Assembly (NCBI GenBank): GCA_002633025.1
Contig: NMRB01000382.1
Span: forward strand, 291,164-355,163
Length of the DNA: 64,000 nt
Direction: 5' to 3'
DNA from: Notospermus geniculatus
Taxonomy: Eukaryota; Nemertea; Pilidiophora; Heteronemertea; Lineidae
The notes below the pieces were generated by a model that was not told the DNA's origin, searched no databases, and worked only from the letters and a program-made list of their open reading frames with translations. A program made the translations under genes and the position numbers. Numbering within the stretch: position 1 is the first letter of the stretch; each line of letters begins with the position of its first letter. Positions 1 through 8,976 of the stretch are shown here, in pieces.

Positions 1-90
1 GAAATGCATTGAACTTTCCGCTTACCGCGTTCCGCAATCCGCATGCTGCGTGCAGCTAAATCCAGCTTAAGGGTCTTGAGCCCCACCTTA

Positions 91-220
91 AGGCTAAGAT
101 ACGTTCACGCAAATTTCTAGCGGTGCGATGCCGCATCCTTTGTTCATGACCAACGCCACAGAAACAAACAATGGTTGCGGCGTGGCACCGCGAGTAATTC
201 GCGTGAATGGATTCTTAGCC
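91..220. mobile_element. Foldback MITE, about 130 bp
   Basis: The left arm starts AGGCTAAGAT and carries GTTCACGC, GCGGTGCGATGCCGCA and TTTGTTCATG; the right arm returns the reverse complement, ending ATTCTTAGCCT. Arms are imperfect but pair over most of the element. It directly abuts the next foldback, so the two may have inserted next to each other. No coding potential. A non-autonomous DNA transposon is the simplest reading; the superfamily is not determined. Confidence 0.6.
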
Positions 221-470
221 TAAAGCCTAGTTTATACTTCGACGCACGACCATCGCAGGCGACCGACGCACGTTCTTTCGTTCGACGCCGACCACGTCGT
301 GCGATTTGGTCGGCGTCCGATCGCGCGGCTGTTATTACTGGAGTCGTTTCATAACGGGTCGCCGTCGCCAAAGTACGCTGGACTATGAATGAATTCCGCG
401 AAGTCGGCGTCCAGATTTGATCGGGCGTCGGACGTCGATGGTCTTGCGTCGAAGTATAAACTAGGCTTTA
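221..470. mobile_element. Foldback MITE with TIR AAGCCTAGTTTATACTTCGA
   Basis: Terminal inverted repeats of about 33 bp: the left end reads AAGCCTAGTTTATACTTCGA then CGCACGACCATCG, and the right end returns CGATGGTCTTGCGTCG then AAGTATAAACTAGGCTT. The outermost bases are TA on both sides, compatible with a TA target duplication (Tc1/mariner type). The interior is CpG-rich and also partly self-complementary. A diverged relative lies at 26926-27151. Confidence 0.75.
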
Positions 471-502
471 GCCTGCAACACACCAATACAATAAATTGGA
501 AA

Positions 503-585
503 GTCGTCTCCGAATATTTCGCAAATTTTCGACCCCAATCGGGTCTTCCTCAGGTGCTATGTAGAAGAGATCCCAGAAATAGACC
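503..585. repeat. Dispersed repeat shared with 17181-17258
   Basis: The segment CGTCTCCGAAT...TTTTCGACCCCAA..GGGGTCTTCCTCAGG...AGAG.TCCCAGAA occurs here and again at 17181-17258 in the same orientation. No inverted structure apart from a short CGACCCCAA/GGGTC pairing. It could be the end of a longer retroelement; too little is seen to classify it. Confidence 0.5.
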
Positions 586-590
586 ACCTG

Positions 591-803
591 CAACACACCA
601 GGTGATATGGCAAGCGATCTGATCGTCAGGGAGCAAAACTGGCTGTTGACGCCAGGTGTGCGCTGGCAGCGGTGCATGGAATCCTCTCGGCAGTGATGTT
701 CGCCCAATATCAAACAATATCAAAACCGATATCACCTAGTCTGCGGCGGCTGGCGAGAAGATCGGTGGCGAGTAGATCGCTTGCGATATCGGTTGGTGTG
801 CTG
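591..803. mobile_element. GATATCGC-type MITE, copy 1
   Basis: The ends read CAACACACCAGGTGATAT and the inverse ATATCGGTTGGTGTGCTG. Inside are GCAAGCGATCTGATCG, GCTGTTGACGCCAGGTGTG and CAATATCAAACAATATC. Related copies are at 8337-8500, 37818-38032 and 47368-47552, sharing the terminal CAGCACACCAGG word and the GATCTGATC and GATATCGC blocks. Non-autonomous, no ORF of its own. Confidence 0.7.
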
Positions 804-1634
804 TGGGCTTTAAATACGCCAACACCATATCACAAATTGCCAATCTCCACTACCATCATTGGTTAAGTGATATCTCCAACAGAAATCTTGTTTTAGTTCC
901 TGGTCATTCATAGCCAAAATCATCCATCAATTCGAAGAGTTTTTCTTCCAAATTTGTGCACGCACGGCTCCAGAAATCACATCAGAAATAGCCAAATCTT
1001 GTTCCTAGGTATCAATCGTCATGATATTCCTGTGTTAGAACAGTACAAATGCAGCCTGGGGATGAGGTTTGTTATGATTCCCATTTGTTGATGAGGTGTT
1101 GGATAATGGTACAGAACAAGACTCCTACATAAGGTAAGATATTTCTATATTGCTCCACAAGGCCAAAAGAAGATAGAAAATCGTTTCTGGTCAGTTTCAC
1201 ATAGAAGACTTCTCTGCGAGTCCAAAAAGTCAAAAAGAAGATATAAATCCATCTGATTCTGATCAGGTAAGGCTTTGAAATTAGGCAAAGATACTGCGAA
1301 ACCTTCATCATAAGGTAGAGTGGGATAAACACAAGCTTCACCCCTCTCCCTATATCAAAACGGTCATGGATACTCATCCCTACTGAAAGTCAGACAAGAT
1401 ATTTTCATCAACAGTAACTGCAACAATCCCACTGAGATCTCTTGGCCTATTGTTTATTTCAAAGGCCTTTTATTGTTCAAAATAATTTTGTGCTGGTCAG
1501 TATGAAATTGACAATAAACATGGAGATCTACAACCTACAAAAATCCCATTAGATTCTTGTAACTTTCATCCAAATCCTTTTCATTCCCATTGACAATTTC
1601 GTTAAAACTAATACACTTTAACAAAGCCTACAGC
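804..1634. other. Non-repetitive stretch, no gene seen
   Basis: No repeat or convincing exon is visible. At about 1450-1482 the words ATTGTTT, TTCAAAGG and ATTGTTC cluster, which look like SOX (ATTGTT) and TCF/LEF (TTCAAAG) binding words. This hints at a regulatory element, but such words also occur by chance. Confidence 0.3.
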
Positions 1635-1706
1635 AACCCTGTCACATAGGTATTCATTGAAAGTGCTCACTTAGAGCTTTCCAATGAATACCTATGTGAC
1701 AGGGTT
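1635..1706. repeat. Compact 72 nt inverted repeat (hairpin)
   Basis: The arms are AACCCTGTCACATAGGTATT continuing CATTGAAAG, and CTTTCCAATGAATACC continuing TATGTGACAGGGTT. About 29 bp pair with one extra base, around a loop of about 12 nt. The size resembles a microRNA precursor, but the right arm and the sequence after it (to about 1785) recur in diverged form at 35340-35480, so it is more likely the end of a dispersed repeat. Confidence 0.6.
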
Positions 1707-1789
1707 TCAAGTAACTTTCAAGTATTTTTCACATATTTTTCAACAAAGTTGGCCTTGCCAGGGAAAGGGTTCAAACTGCAAGATTAGAA

Positions 1790-2384
1790 AAGAACATTTT
1801 TGATTGATTCTGCCGAAAAGATAGTCAGTTCCAACAGTTTAGAGTCCATTGTTGGCAAGGACTAACAAGACGTTCCAGAAACAAAACCACGACTTTGGGC
1901 AATAACGTGACATTCATTATCATTGCAGTGACATGCAGCAGTGCTTAGGAACCCACATAACAGGAAAGCATCAATGTTAATCAAGAAATTGGATGACCCT
2001 TGCCGTAGCTCACAGAGAAACACATCCTTTCAAGTCCTCGTAGATTAAAAACGCATATCCTTCTTTTATGTTCGGATGATGTCACTCGGTCGCATCATAC
2101 CACCGCGTCTGTGGCATCTAATACTTTCAGCCCTATATGGACGTTGTTGGGTCTTTGAAGCCTACCGGCAAGGGAGGAGGCAAAGATTTCAAAGGTATAC
2201 TGGGCTACCAGGCCACCAGCAAGTTGACAGCTTTGTATGAAAAAAAAATCTAAGGCCTGAGGGACAAAATGTTTTGATTTCATATTCCGGGGCAGGGAGA
2301 GATGCAGTTTTAAGAGCCAAATCCATTGATCACTTGTCACTGCTTGGCTTCTAGTCTGGGTGTTCGTGTAGGAATGGATAATAC
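1790..2384. other. No gene or repeat seen
   Basis: Ordinary single-copy-looking DNA. No exon with convincing splice sites and no inverted or tandem structure was noticed. Confidence 0.3.
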
Positions 2385-2660
2385 AAGGTCATTCCCAGGT
2401 GGATTATTGGCCATTCCACAGAGAATGACTTATTTTTCACTGGCTTCTCTGTTTGGGGAGAGGTAAGGTCATTGGCATTTTAGCAAGAAATGAGGTCAAG
2501 GTCACTTTGGCCTTTCAAGGAATTAGGTCAGCTTAACAGGTCACTGACCTTTCAGCAAGGAATGAGGACATGTCATTGGCCGTTAGAAGTTAACCATTGG
2601 CATCTCAGCAAAGATTGAGGCCCGTCATTGGTCGTTCGGCTTTACGGTCACTTTGCCCTT
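2385..2660. repeat. Degenerate tandem repeat rich in AGGTCA words
   Basis: The block AGGTCATTGGC..TTTCAGCAAGGAATGAGG recurs about four times with drift (around 2465, 2565, 2590 and 2630), with GGTCACTTTGGCC and AGGTCACTGACCT between. An old minisatellite is the likely origin. The many AGGTCA half-sites, including one inverted AGGTCACTGACCT, match the nuclear-receptor half-site, but function is unproven. Confidence 0.5.
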
Positions 2661-3054
2661 CGACTATGGGAGCGACTGATTGAGCAAGAGTAGGAGTGAT
2701 AGGAAGTTTGTCAGGGCAAGATGGGATGGTCTCACTGGTAACTGTACGAGCCCTGAACGCCATGACATGAATAAGAACGACGACGTCTAACAACTAGGGA
2801 CTTTCAACCTGCCCTATCAATCTGACATTTCTACCGCACATAACACAGAATGGTTCAAGAGATGACCGCGTTTATGATCTAAAGGTCAGTGGCCATATTT
2901 TTCCTCTCTCCCATCTCCTGCTCTTCAAAGATGTTTGATTGAGGTGGTGAGTTGATGCTTGATCAAAGAACACCAATATTGCGTCAAGAGTCAATCAGAC
3001 GTAAGTGGCCAAGTGGTGACACAACGTTAGTTACCTGAGAAGTCTTGGGTTCAA

Positions 3055-3315
3055 CTCTGTTATCATACTATTAAAGTCAAAGTGTGAACTTATCTTTTGT
3101 GTTGAACAAAGGATAAGTGTCACACTTAGACTTAAGGGGCCGTATGTACCAATGACCAAAGATTATCTTGAACTCAGGTTGAGCCACAGCTTTTCAATAG
3201 TTCAGGTTTGCCAGGGCATGATGTGACAATGAAAAAGCTGGGCCTCAACCTGAGTTCAAGATAATCTTCGTTGGTGCATACGGCCCAAGTAGTTTTATAA
3301 ATATAGGCCCTGAGG
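3055..3315. mobile_element. Hairpin element of the AAGTGTGACACTTATC type, interrupted copy
   Basis: It reads TCAAAGTGTGAACTTATC, TTGAACAAAGGATAAGTG, TCACACTTAGACTTAAG, then a 150 bp insert (3137-3286), then AAGTAGTTTTATAAATATAG. The arms pair with each other. The same element occurs three times in tandem at 4441-4785 without the insert, which proves that the insert came later. Confidence 0.7.
3137..3286. mobile_element. GGGCCGTATG foldback MITE nested in another element
   Basis: Near-perfect inverted repeat: GGGCCGTATGTACCAATGA with AAGATTATCTTGAACTCAGG on the left, and the reverse complement ending CATACGGCCC on the right. It is flanked by a 3 bp direct repeat AAG (3134-3136 and 3287-3289). 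A 3 bp duplication fits a PIF/Harbinger-type mechanism, although the usual target there is TWA. Another GGGCC-ended foldback is at 20897-21039. Confidence 0.75.
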
Positions 3316-3404
3316 GTTGGGCCTAGTGTTTGTTGTATTTTTGAATAATGATATTCACAATCACACATTTTCGTACAATAGGGTCACTGACCAACTCCTT
3401 ATTA

Positions 3405-3545
3405 ACTTTGGGCAGTTCAGGTTTTGCAAGAGAATGGCGATGAGTCCGAACACCAGGGTGTGCCTGGATGGTCTAACCGGGAGGGTGAACTGGAAGCAAG
3501 TAGGAGACACGTGCTGCCACCTGGAACGTGTACCGGTATGTCTGG
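3405..3545 (+). other. Possible isolated exon, unrecognised
   Basis: An AG acceptor-like context (TTAACTTTGGGCAG) is followed by an open stretch that would encode a basic, cysteine-containing segment including MSPNTRVCLDGLTGRVNWKQ, up to a GTATGT donor-like site near 3537. Codon use looks more coding-like than its surroundings, but no second exon or known domain was recognised. It may equally be chance. Confidence 0.2.
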
Positions 3546-3549
3546 TATA

Positions 3550-4440
3550 AAGTCCACAATATAATCCTCTTATAAAGTTATAGGCTATTCATCTTAGATC
3601 TTCGTTAAAATGACTTTCTGCATGAAAGAATGCCATTTAAAATACCGGTACTTGGGAAAGATGACAAGAAGTACAGTTACACAAACAACAAAGTTCTGAC
3701 ACTGAAGAACGCATCAAAAATGTACCAAACCTGAAAATGTATTCCAAATGCAGAATCCTCGACAACAAAGTCAGTTACGAACGAGCGTTATTATCCAGCG
3801 ATAAAAGACGGATTATAGGCTCCTCTACCTGCATTTACTCACACCGCCACCGACGAAAATCCCACGTGCCTCTTCCACATCCATTTTCAAACAACAACGT
3901 ATATATTCGCACAACAAAATTCTCACGTTACTGTTCCCGCATGAGCGTAAGATTATCTCCTCCATGAGACGGGAGAGCTACATACTTTTTGCGATGCCAT
4001 AAATCAGTGACTTCAGACTTGATCCAACGCCTACTGGAAATGACACTTGGCCTTTTAAGGAGAAACACTGGATAAAAGCGGTTCGCATCCCGTTAACACT
4101 TTCAAGGATGACCAGCAACACTTTATAAACACTTAAAAGAGTACTCAACACTCTACTTTAACCCATTCTGACATCATAACATCCGCTGACCTTTTTACAA
4201 TCTCTCTCTGAACTTCGCCAAAATTGACGGAAAAGTTAGCCGATTTTGACACATCTTTGCCTGACACTGATGAGGAGACTTCGGCCCCACTTTGTCACTT
4301 ACCAGAAAACTACCGGTAGTTTAGTAGGCCTAGCTCAATATAAGTATTTCAGTTATTTGTGATGTAATGTAGGAGGAAACCAGAATTCAAGAATCACCAA
4401 TGTCATTTTGGAATACAGGGCAGGTATCTCTTGAATCTGG
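3550..4440. other. Non-repetitive stretch, no gene seen
   Basis: No supported gene. Around 4150-4310 there is a balanced-composition block (CATCCGCTGACC, AAATTGACGGAAAAG, TTTGTCACTTACC) that looks less degenerate than its flanks and could be a conserved noncoding element; alignment would be needed. Confidence 0.25.
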
Positions 4441-4785
4441 GCCCATATTCGTAAAACTACTTAAGTCTAAGTGTGACACTTATCTGTTGTTCAACACAAA
4501 AGATAAGTATCACACATTGACTTAAGTATGTTTGAATTATGGGCCCTGAGCCCATATTTATAAAACTACTTAAGTCTAAGTGTGACACTTATCCTTTGTT
4601 CAACACAAAAGATAAGTATCATACTTTGACTTAAATATGTTTATGAATATGTGTTCCCATGGGCCCTGAGCCCATATTCATAAAACTACGTACTTAAGTC
4701 TAAGTGTGACACTTATCTGTTCTTCAACACAAAAGATAAGTATCACACTTTGACTTAAATATGTTTATGAATATAGACCGTGGCC
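4441..4785. mobile_element. Three tandem copies of a 110-120 bp hairpin element
   Basis: Units at about 4441-4551, 4552-4670 and 4671-4785 each run GCCCATATTCATAAAACTAC, CTTAAGTCTAAGTGTGACAC, TTATC, a short loop with TTCAACACAAAA, then the reverse complement ending AATATGGGC or similar. Each unit alone folds into one long stem. The three are head to tail, separated by GGGCCCTGAG-like junctions. A fourth copy at 3055-3315 is interrupted by another MITE. Confidence 0.8.
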
Positions 4786-5395
4786 CCTCTTATTTGTAAT
4801 GTAGGAACCTCAAAAGAATCTGACCATCAATGTCAGTCATAGGATACCCTGTCTATCATGAATGGTGTAGTTCTCATGAGGACTGAACCCATGACATCAT
4901 CCATGATTGATTACAACATTTCAACTAGATCAATCAGTTAGAAAATGAATCATTTAAAAGATCTTCTTCGAGAACCTATCCCGACGATCCCCCACGCATT
5001 CTTAAAGTTGTGATAAAATGTGAATCTCTAGCGACATAATCACTTAATAATCGCATTACCACAATCGCCGTCCATTTCATCATCATTATCGCCTGCCAAG
5101 AGCGTTGATGGCTGCTGATTGGTCATAAATTTGGAATAACATACACGAATAACGGCTAGGCTGAGATTTAATTATGCGACCAAAACGCGTCTTGGCGTAA
5201 GTTGTATAGATCCAACGGGGGGCGACTGGAATGGAAGTAAATCTGATTATATTGAGAAGGTTCAGTGTCCGTCCGTCAATAGAAATATTATTTGGTTGAT
5301 TGGTAGGGAACGGTTGAGTTTCTATGGCCTAACTCACTCGATGTACGACTTGAGTCGATGACGTCTTCAGCTAAAAGTACTGCTCCACTTGAGTT
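4786..5395. other. Candidate conserved noncoding / enhancer stretch
   Basis: No gene or repeat. Between 4960 and 5265 the sequence holds CACTTAATAATCGCATTACC, CATCATTATCGCC, CTGATTGGTCATAAATT and TTTAATTATGCGACC, a density of homeodomain (TAAT) and CCAAT-type words that stands out. Inference only; cross-species alignment is decisive. Confidence 0.3.
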
Positions 5396-5960
5396 TTCTC
5401 CTGCAACTTGGTTTTCAATGGGCAATCCACCTTTGTTGGTTTCTGTAGGACTAAAAGTGCTACTCAACTTGAGTTTTCTAGGCTCTCAATGGGCAATCCA
5501 CCTTTGTTGGTTTCTGTAGGACTAAAGGTGCTACTCAACTTGAGTTTTCTAGGCTCTCAATGGGCAATCCACCTTTGTTGGTTTCTGTCAGACTGAAGGT
5601 GTTTCTCAACTTGAGTTTTCTAGGCTCTCAATGGGCAATTGACCATACATACTTGGTTTCTGTAGGACTAAAGGTGTTACTCAACTTGAGTTTTCTAGGC
5701 TCTCAATGGGCAATTCACCATAGTTGGTTTCTGTAGGACTTAAGGTGCAACTCGAGTTTTCTAGTGCGAGTTGGCTCTCAATAGGCAATTCACAATAGTT
5801 GGTTTCTGTAGGACTTCAGGTGCTACTCAACGAGAGTTTTCTAGTGCAAGTTGGCTCTCAATGGGCAATTCACCATAGTTGGTTTCTGTAGGACTAAAGC
5901 CGCTCCACATGAGGGTTTTCTCATGAAAGTTGGCTCTCTATGGGCAATTCACCATTTTGT
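5396..5960. repeat. Tandem array, unit 71 to 80 bp, about 8 copies
   Basis: The unit begins GGCTCTCAATGGGCAATC, then TTGTTGGTTTCTGTAGGACT, AAAGGTGCTACTCAACTTGAG, TTTTCTA. Starts are near 5410, 5481, 5552, 5623, 5698, 5773, 5853 and 5932, so the period is 71, 71, 71, 75, 75, 80, 79. The unit is one arm of the GGCTCTCAATGGGCAATTCA hairpin family also found at 10386, 19725, 27238, 47270 and 61470. Confidence 0.85.
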
Positions 5961-6200
5961 TGGCTTCCTATGACTTATGCTGAGACCAATGAACTACCCG
6001 TAGTTTTGTATGGTTGAATCGCCCATAGGGAGCCACTTCTCACGAGCAAACTCTCAAACAGAGCAACAACTTAAGAATTTCATGAAGACATAGTAATATG
6101 AGGAGACCAATGATACAAAGGACTACCCATAGCTTCTATGGTTGAGCTGCCCATAGAGAGCCAACTCGCGCAAGAAAACTCTCACGTGGAGCAGCGCCTT
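5961..6200. mobile_element. Opposite arms of the GGCTCTCAATGGGCAATT hairpin family
   Basis: Two segments carry the reverse complement of the preceding array: GTTGAATCGCCCATAGGGAG followed by CCACTTCTCACGAG, and TTGAGCTGCCCATAGAGAGC followed by CAACTCGCGCAAGAAAACTC. They pair with the units to the left, so the whole 5396-6200 block can form a large foldback with one multi-copy arm. Confidence 0.65.
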
Positions 6201-6870
6201 CATGATTACTTCCAAACTTTGCAGGAATGGCTGTAAATGTGATCTGATGTCTCCACGTGGAACAAATGCACCAAGATTATTGAAATGATGGCATAATAGT
6301 TGTCGGCAAGGAAAACGCAGGAAATCTTGAGCTCAAAAGATTTTTAATAAGGGAATGCAGAAAAAAGAGGATGTGCAAAGAATCATGTTGGTGGATTTCT
6401 GTGCAACTTGAAAAGGCGGGCAATCAGAAGAGGGAGTCACGTTTGGCGCAGGAAAACATTATGATTACGTCTGCATCATTGTTTGAAATGGCGGAAATGT
6501 GCAGCACCGCTTTTTCCACGGCGCTCGTTTGGGTGAATCAGAAACTGAAAGCTAACCCACAGACATTTTTTGGCTTGCTCTGCATCTAAGCAAATTGCCT
6601 CGTCTTTTATGCTTTTTTGAAAGGAATTTGCAAAAATTTGTTGTCTCATTATGCAATTATGAAATCTTCTTTACATAGGGATATGAAATTGGCTACAATG
6701 GGCCATAATGAGAAATATTTTGTTTTGTTCTTCGCAATTTTGCAAAATTTATTGATTTCACTTGATTTCCAAATTGGTACGTTTTTGTAAATATAAGGCA
6801 GTTATTAACCTTTATATTTTCTACGCTTCATTATATTCGTGATTGCAATAGGTTGTCAAGCTTTCAATGC
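6201..6870. other. Non-repetitive stretch, no gene seen
   Basis: A short open frame (6371-6589) has no recognisable domain. The block 6370-6560 (CGGGCAATCAGAAG, ATTATGATTACGTCTG, CATTGTTTGAAATGGCGG) is well balanced in composition and could be conserved noncoding DNA. Past 6600 the DNA becomes AT-rich. Confidence 0.25.
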
Positions 6871-6874
6871 ATGC

Positions 6875-7520
6875 ACTAATTGGTTGTCATGCATTGGTTG
6901 CCAAGCATTCAATGCATTGGTTGTCAATGGCTACCATTCACTGCATTGCTTGTAAAGCATTCAAAGCAGAGATTGTCAAGCATATAGACCATGTGCACGT
7001 GACGTCATCATTGACGTCATAATTCGCATGTCAGCCATTTTGGACGGCATCTGACGCTACGAATGCGTTGGACGTGCCGTCCAAAATGCCGGCATCTCGA
7101 CGTCGCGGTGACGTCATAATCGTCGCTGCACATGGTCTATAGTGCATTGGTTGTCAAGCATTCAACACAATGGTCATCAAGCTTTCAAAGCATTGATTGT
7201 CAAGCATTCGATGCACTGGTTGCAAAATTTCACTACATTCTTTGTCAGGCATTCAGTACAATGGCTGTCAAAGCATTCAATGCACTGGGTTGCAAAGCTC
7301 CACTGCATTTGTTGTCAGGTATTCAATGCATTGGTTGTCAAGCATTCAATGCATTGGTTGCCATGCACTCCATGCACTGGTTGTCAAGCATTCAATGCAT
7401 GGTTGTCAAGCATTCAATGCATTGATTGTCAAGCATTCCATGCACTGGTTGACAAGCATTCAATGCATTGGTTGTCAAGCACTCAATGCATGGATTGCCA
7501 AGAGGCCAAAAGGGACATGA
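6875..7520. repeat. 23 bp minisatellite, interrupted by a MITE
   Basis: The unit is GCATTGGTTGTCAAGCATTC plus AAT, cleanest at 7310-7500 where successive units are 22-23 bp. Copies on both sides of 6985-7139 show that the MITE there landed inside the array. Because 23 is not a multiple of three and the unit lacks stops, all three forward frames stay open; the apparent proteins (repeats of MHWLSSIQ type) are by-products. Confidence 0.85.
6985..7139. mobile_element. CRE-bearing TA-flanked MITE, copy 1
   Basis: Ends TAGACCATGTGCACGTGACG and the inverse GCTGCACATGGTCTA, flanked by TA on both sides (Tc1/mariner-type duplication). Three TGACGTCA palindromes lie just inside the ends. The middle pairs through CATTTTGGACGGCA and TGCCGTCCAAAATG. 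The family has further copies at 25510-25726, 44905-45044 and 47846-48056. Inserted into the 23 bp minisatellite. Confidence 0.8.
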
Positions 7521-8336
7521 TGTGGAAGCCGACAAGAAGATGGAACAAATGATTTAGGAGACGAAGAGGATGTTTTAAGAGGTTGGAACCGCACATGCGG
7601 TAAGCTATCCGCCCTAGAGGTAGGCCTAGATTCATGTCACTTTTAGCCAGTCAGTGGTGCAACTGAGATCAGATGATGATGGATAGCGATGGGCAAAGCA
7701 TCATTACAATAGCTCTTCCAGGAGAGCCTAAAAAGCCTTTAAGCAGTCCACGCTCAAAAGACTTCGACGTCAACTCGAGCAAAATAAAAAAATGCGTTTG
7801 GCTTCAAACAGTAATGTCATGTACGGCAAAAATGACCATCTTTGAAGTTTAGTCAAAGCTCTAAGAATATATGAGCCGTCTGGCTGAGGTTTCAGAGCCT
7901 CAGCAGTATCGCTTTGGTTATCATCAACAGTTATTTTTCCAAACAATACAAACTCCAGTGTTTTTGTTGAACGAGCCAGGACTGGGATCAACGATATCAT
8001 GTTAGATCTCGTCGAAGTTCTCAGTTCCCGGCCTGGCTGCAGCAGGGGGCTGGATAAAACTCAGGAGTCAATAATCTGTTTGTGATAAAGGCCAGGGTTG
8101 ACTTTGGTAAACCTCCGATAGATAAATTATGAAGCTGGATTTTGTTATGATAAATGGCCGCCGAAAGTTCAGTTTTTCAAAACTTTTTGTTTTAAACTCA
8201 GATTTAGGGCTTAGAGGTAAAGACTGACATCTAAGCCTTCACTGACTATAGGGTATTAGGAAAATTTCATGAAAAAATCGACTGTGTATGACATATTAAG
8301 CAGTGGCGCCAGGAAGAAAGCTGAGCAAAAATCTGG
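7521..8336. other. No gene or repeat seen
   Basis: Single-copy-looking DNA without convincing exons. An open frame on the minus strand (7770-8000) has no recognisable domain. Confidence 0.3.
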
Positions 8337-8500
8337 CAGCACACCAGGCACGAGGAAGGTGACATCGCAAGCGATCTGATCACCACCGATCTTCTCGCCA
8401 GCCACTGCACACTAGGTGATATCGTTTTTTTATATTGTTTGATATTGGGCAATCATCACTGGCAAGAAGTTTCCACAGATCGCTGTCCAGCGCACACCCT
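8337..8500. mobile_element. GATATCGC-type MITE, copy 2 (truncated)
   Basis: Starts CAGCACACCAGGCACGAGG, then GACATCGCAAGCGATCTG, ATCTTCTCGCCAGCCAC, a central TATTGTTTGATATTGGGC, and breaks off after GCTGTCCAGCGCACACC, where the fuller copy at 37818 continues into its right arm. Confidence 0.65.
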
Positions 8501-8530
8501 AAAGCTAGGACTCCACCATTGATTTTCAAG

Positions 8531-8714
8531 CTGATTTTGCGTTGCGACTTGCTTTGCAACTGGGCACTCAATCGTCGTAGTGGACTCGCTAGATGTGATT
8601 TCCACCAATGGCGAAGATGTGGTCAATTTCAGTCACCAACCGGTATCAGTTCCTTGCGATCGTATTCAATCACACGTAGCAGGTTGCAAAGCAAGTCGCA
8701 ACGCAGAAAATCAG
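8531..8714. mobile_element. Foldback element with 30 bp arms
   Basis: The left arm CTGATTTTGCGTTGCGACTT with GCTTTGCAAC is matched at 8683-8714 by GTTGCAAAGCAAGTCGCAAC with GCAGAAAATCAG, one mismatch in about 30. The spacer of about 120 bp is open in one frame but unrecognised. It follows directly on the truncated MITE and may be part of the same composite. Confidence 0.6.
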
Positions 8715-8836
8715 CAGTGGATTACTAGCTTAAGGAATAAACCTGAATTGGAAATGAGTGCACTGGGTCATTCGTATGAGGAGACATACATCACACTGCA
8801 GGAGGAAGAAGCAAGGAACACTGCTCTCTACACGTT

Positions 8837-8954
8837 CAATATTATTGCACAATATGAGGACCAAAATGGGCAATATTATTGCCAATCTTTCTTCCACCCA
8901 TCATGCCAGAAGCACATGCCCCTACTTTGGGCCCCATATTGTGCAATAATATTG
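8837..8954. mobile_element. CAATATTATTGCACAATATG foldback
   Basis: Arms CAATATTATTGCACAATATG and CATATTGTGCAATAATATTG are perfect inverted repeats of 20 bp, 118 bp end to end, with a loosely pairing interior. Sits inside an apparent open frame that it therefore discredits. Confidence 0.7.
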
Positions 8955-8976
8955 ATCGTGTATTTGCCCGCTTAAA

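Noticed and set aside
7132-7552. Three overlapping open frames of about 100-136 codons rich in MHWLSSIQ-type repeats
   Set aside because: They are translations of the 23 bp minisatellite in all three frames, with no stop in the unit; not evidence of a gene.
8580-8975. 131-codon open frame
   Set aside because: Covers one arm of one foldback and the whole of another (8837-8954); no domain recognised.
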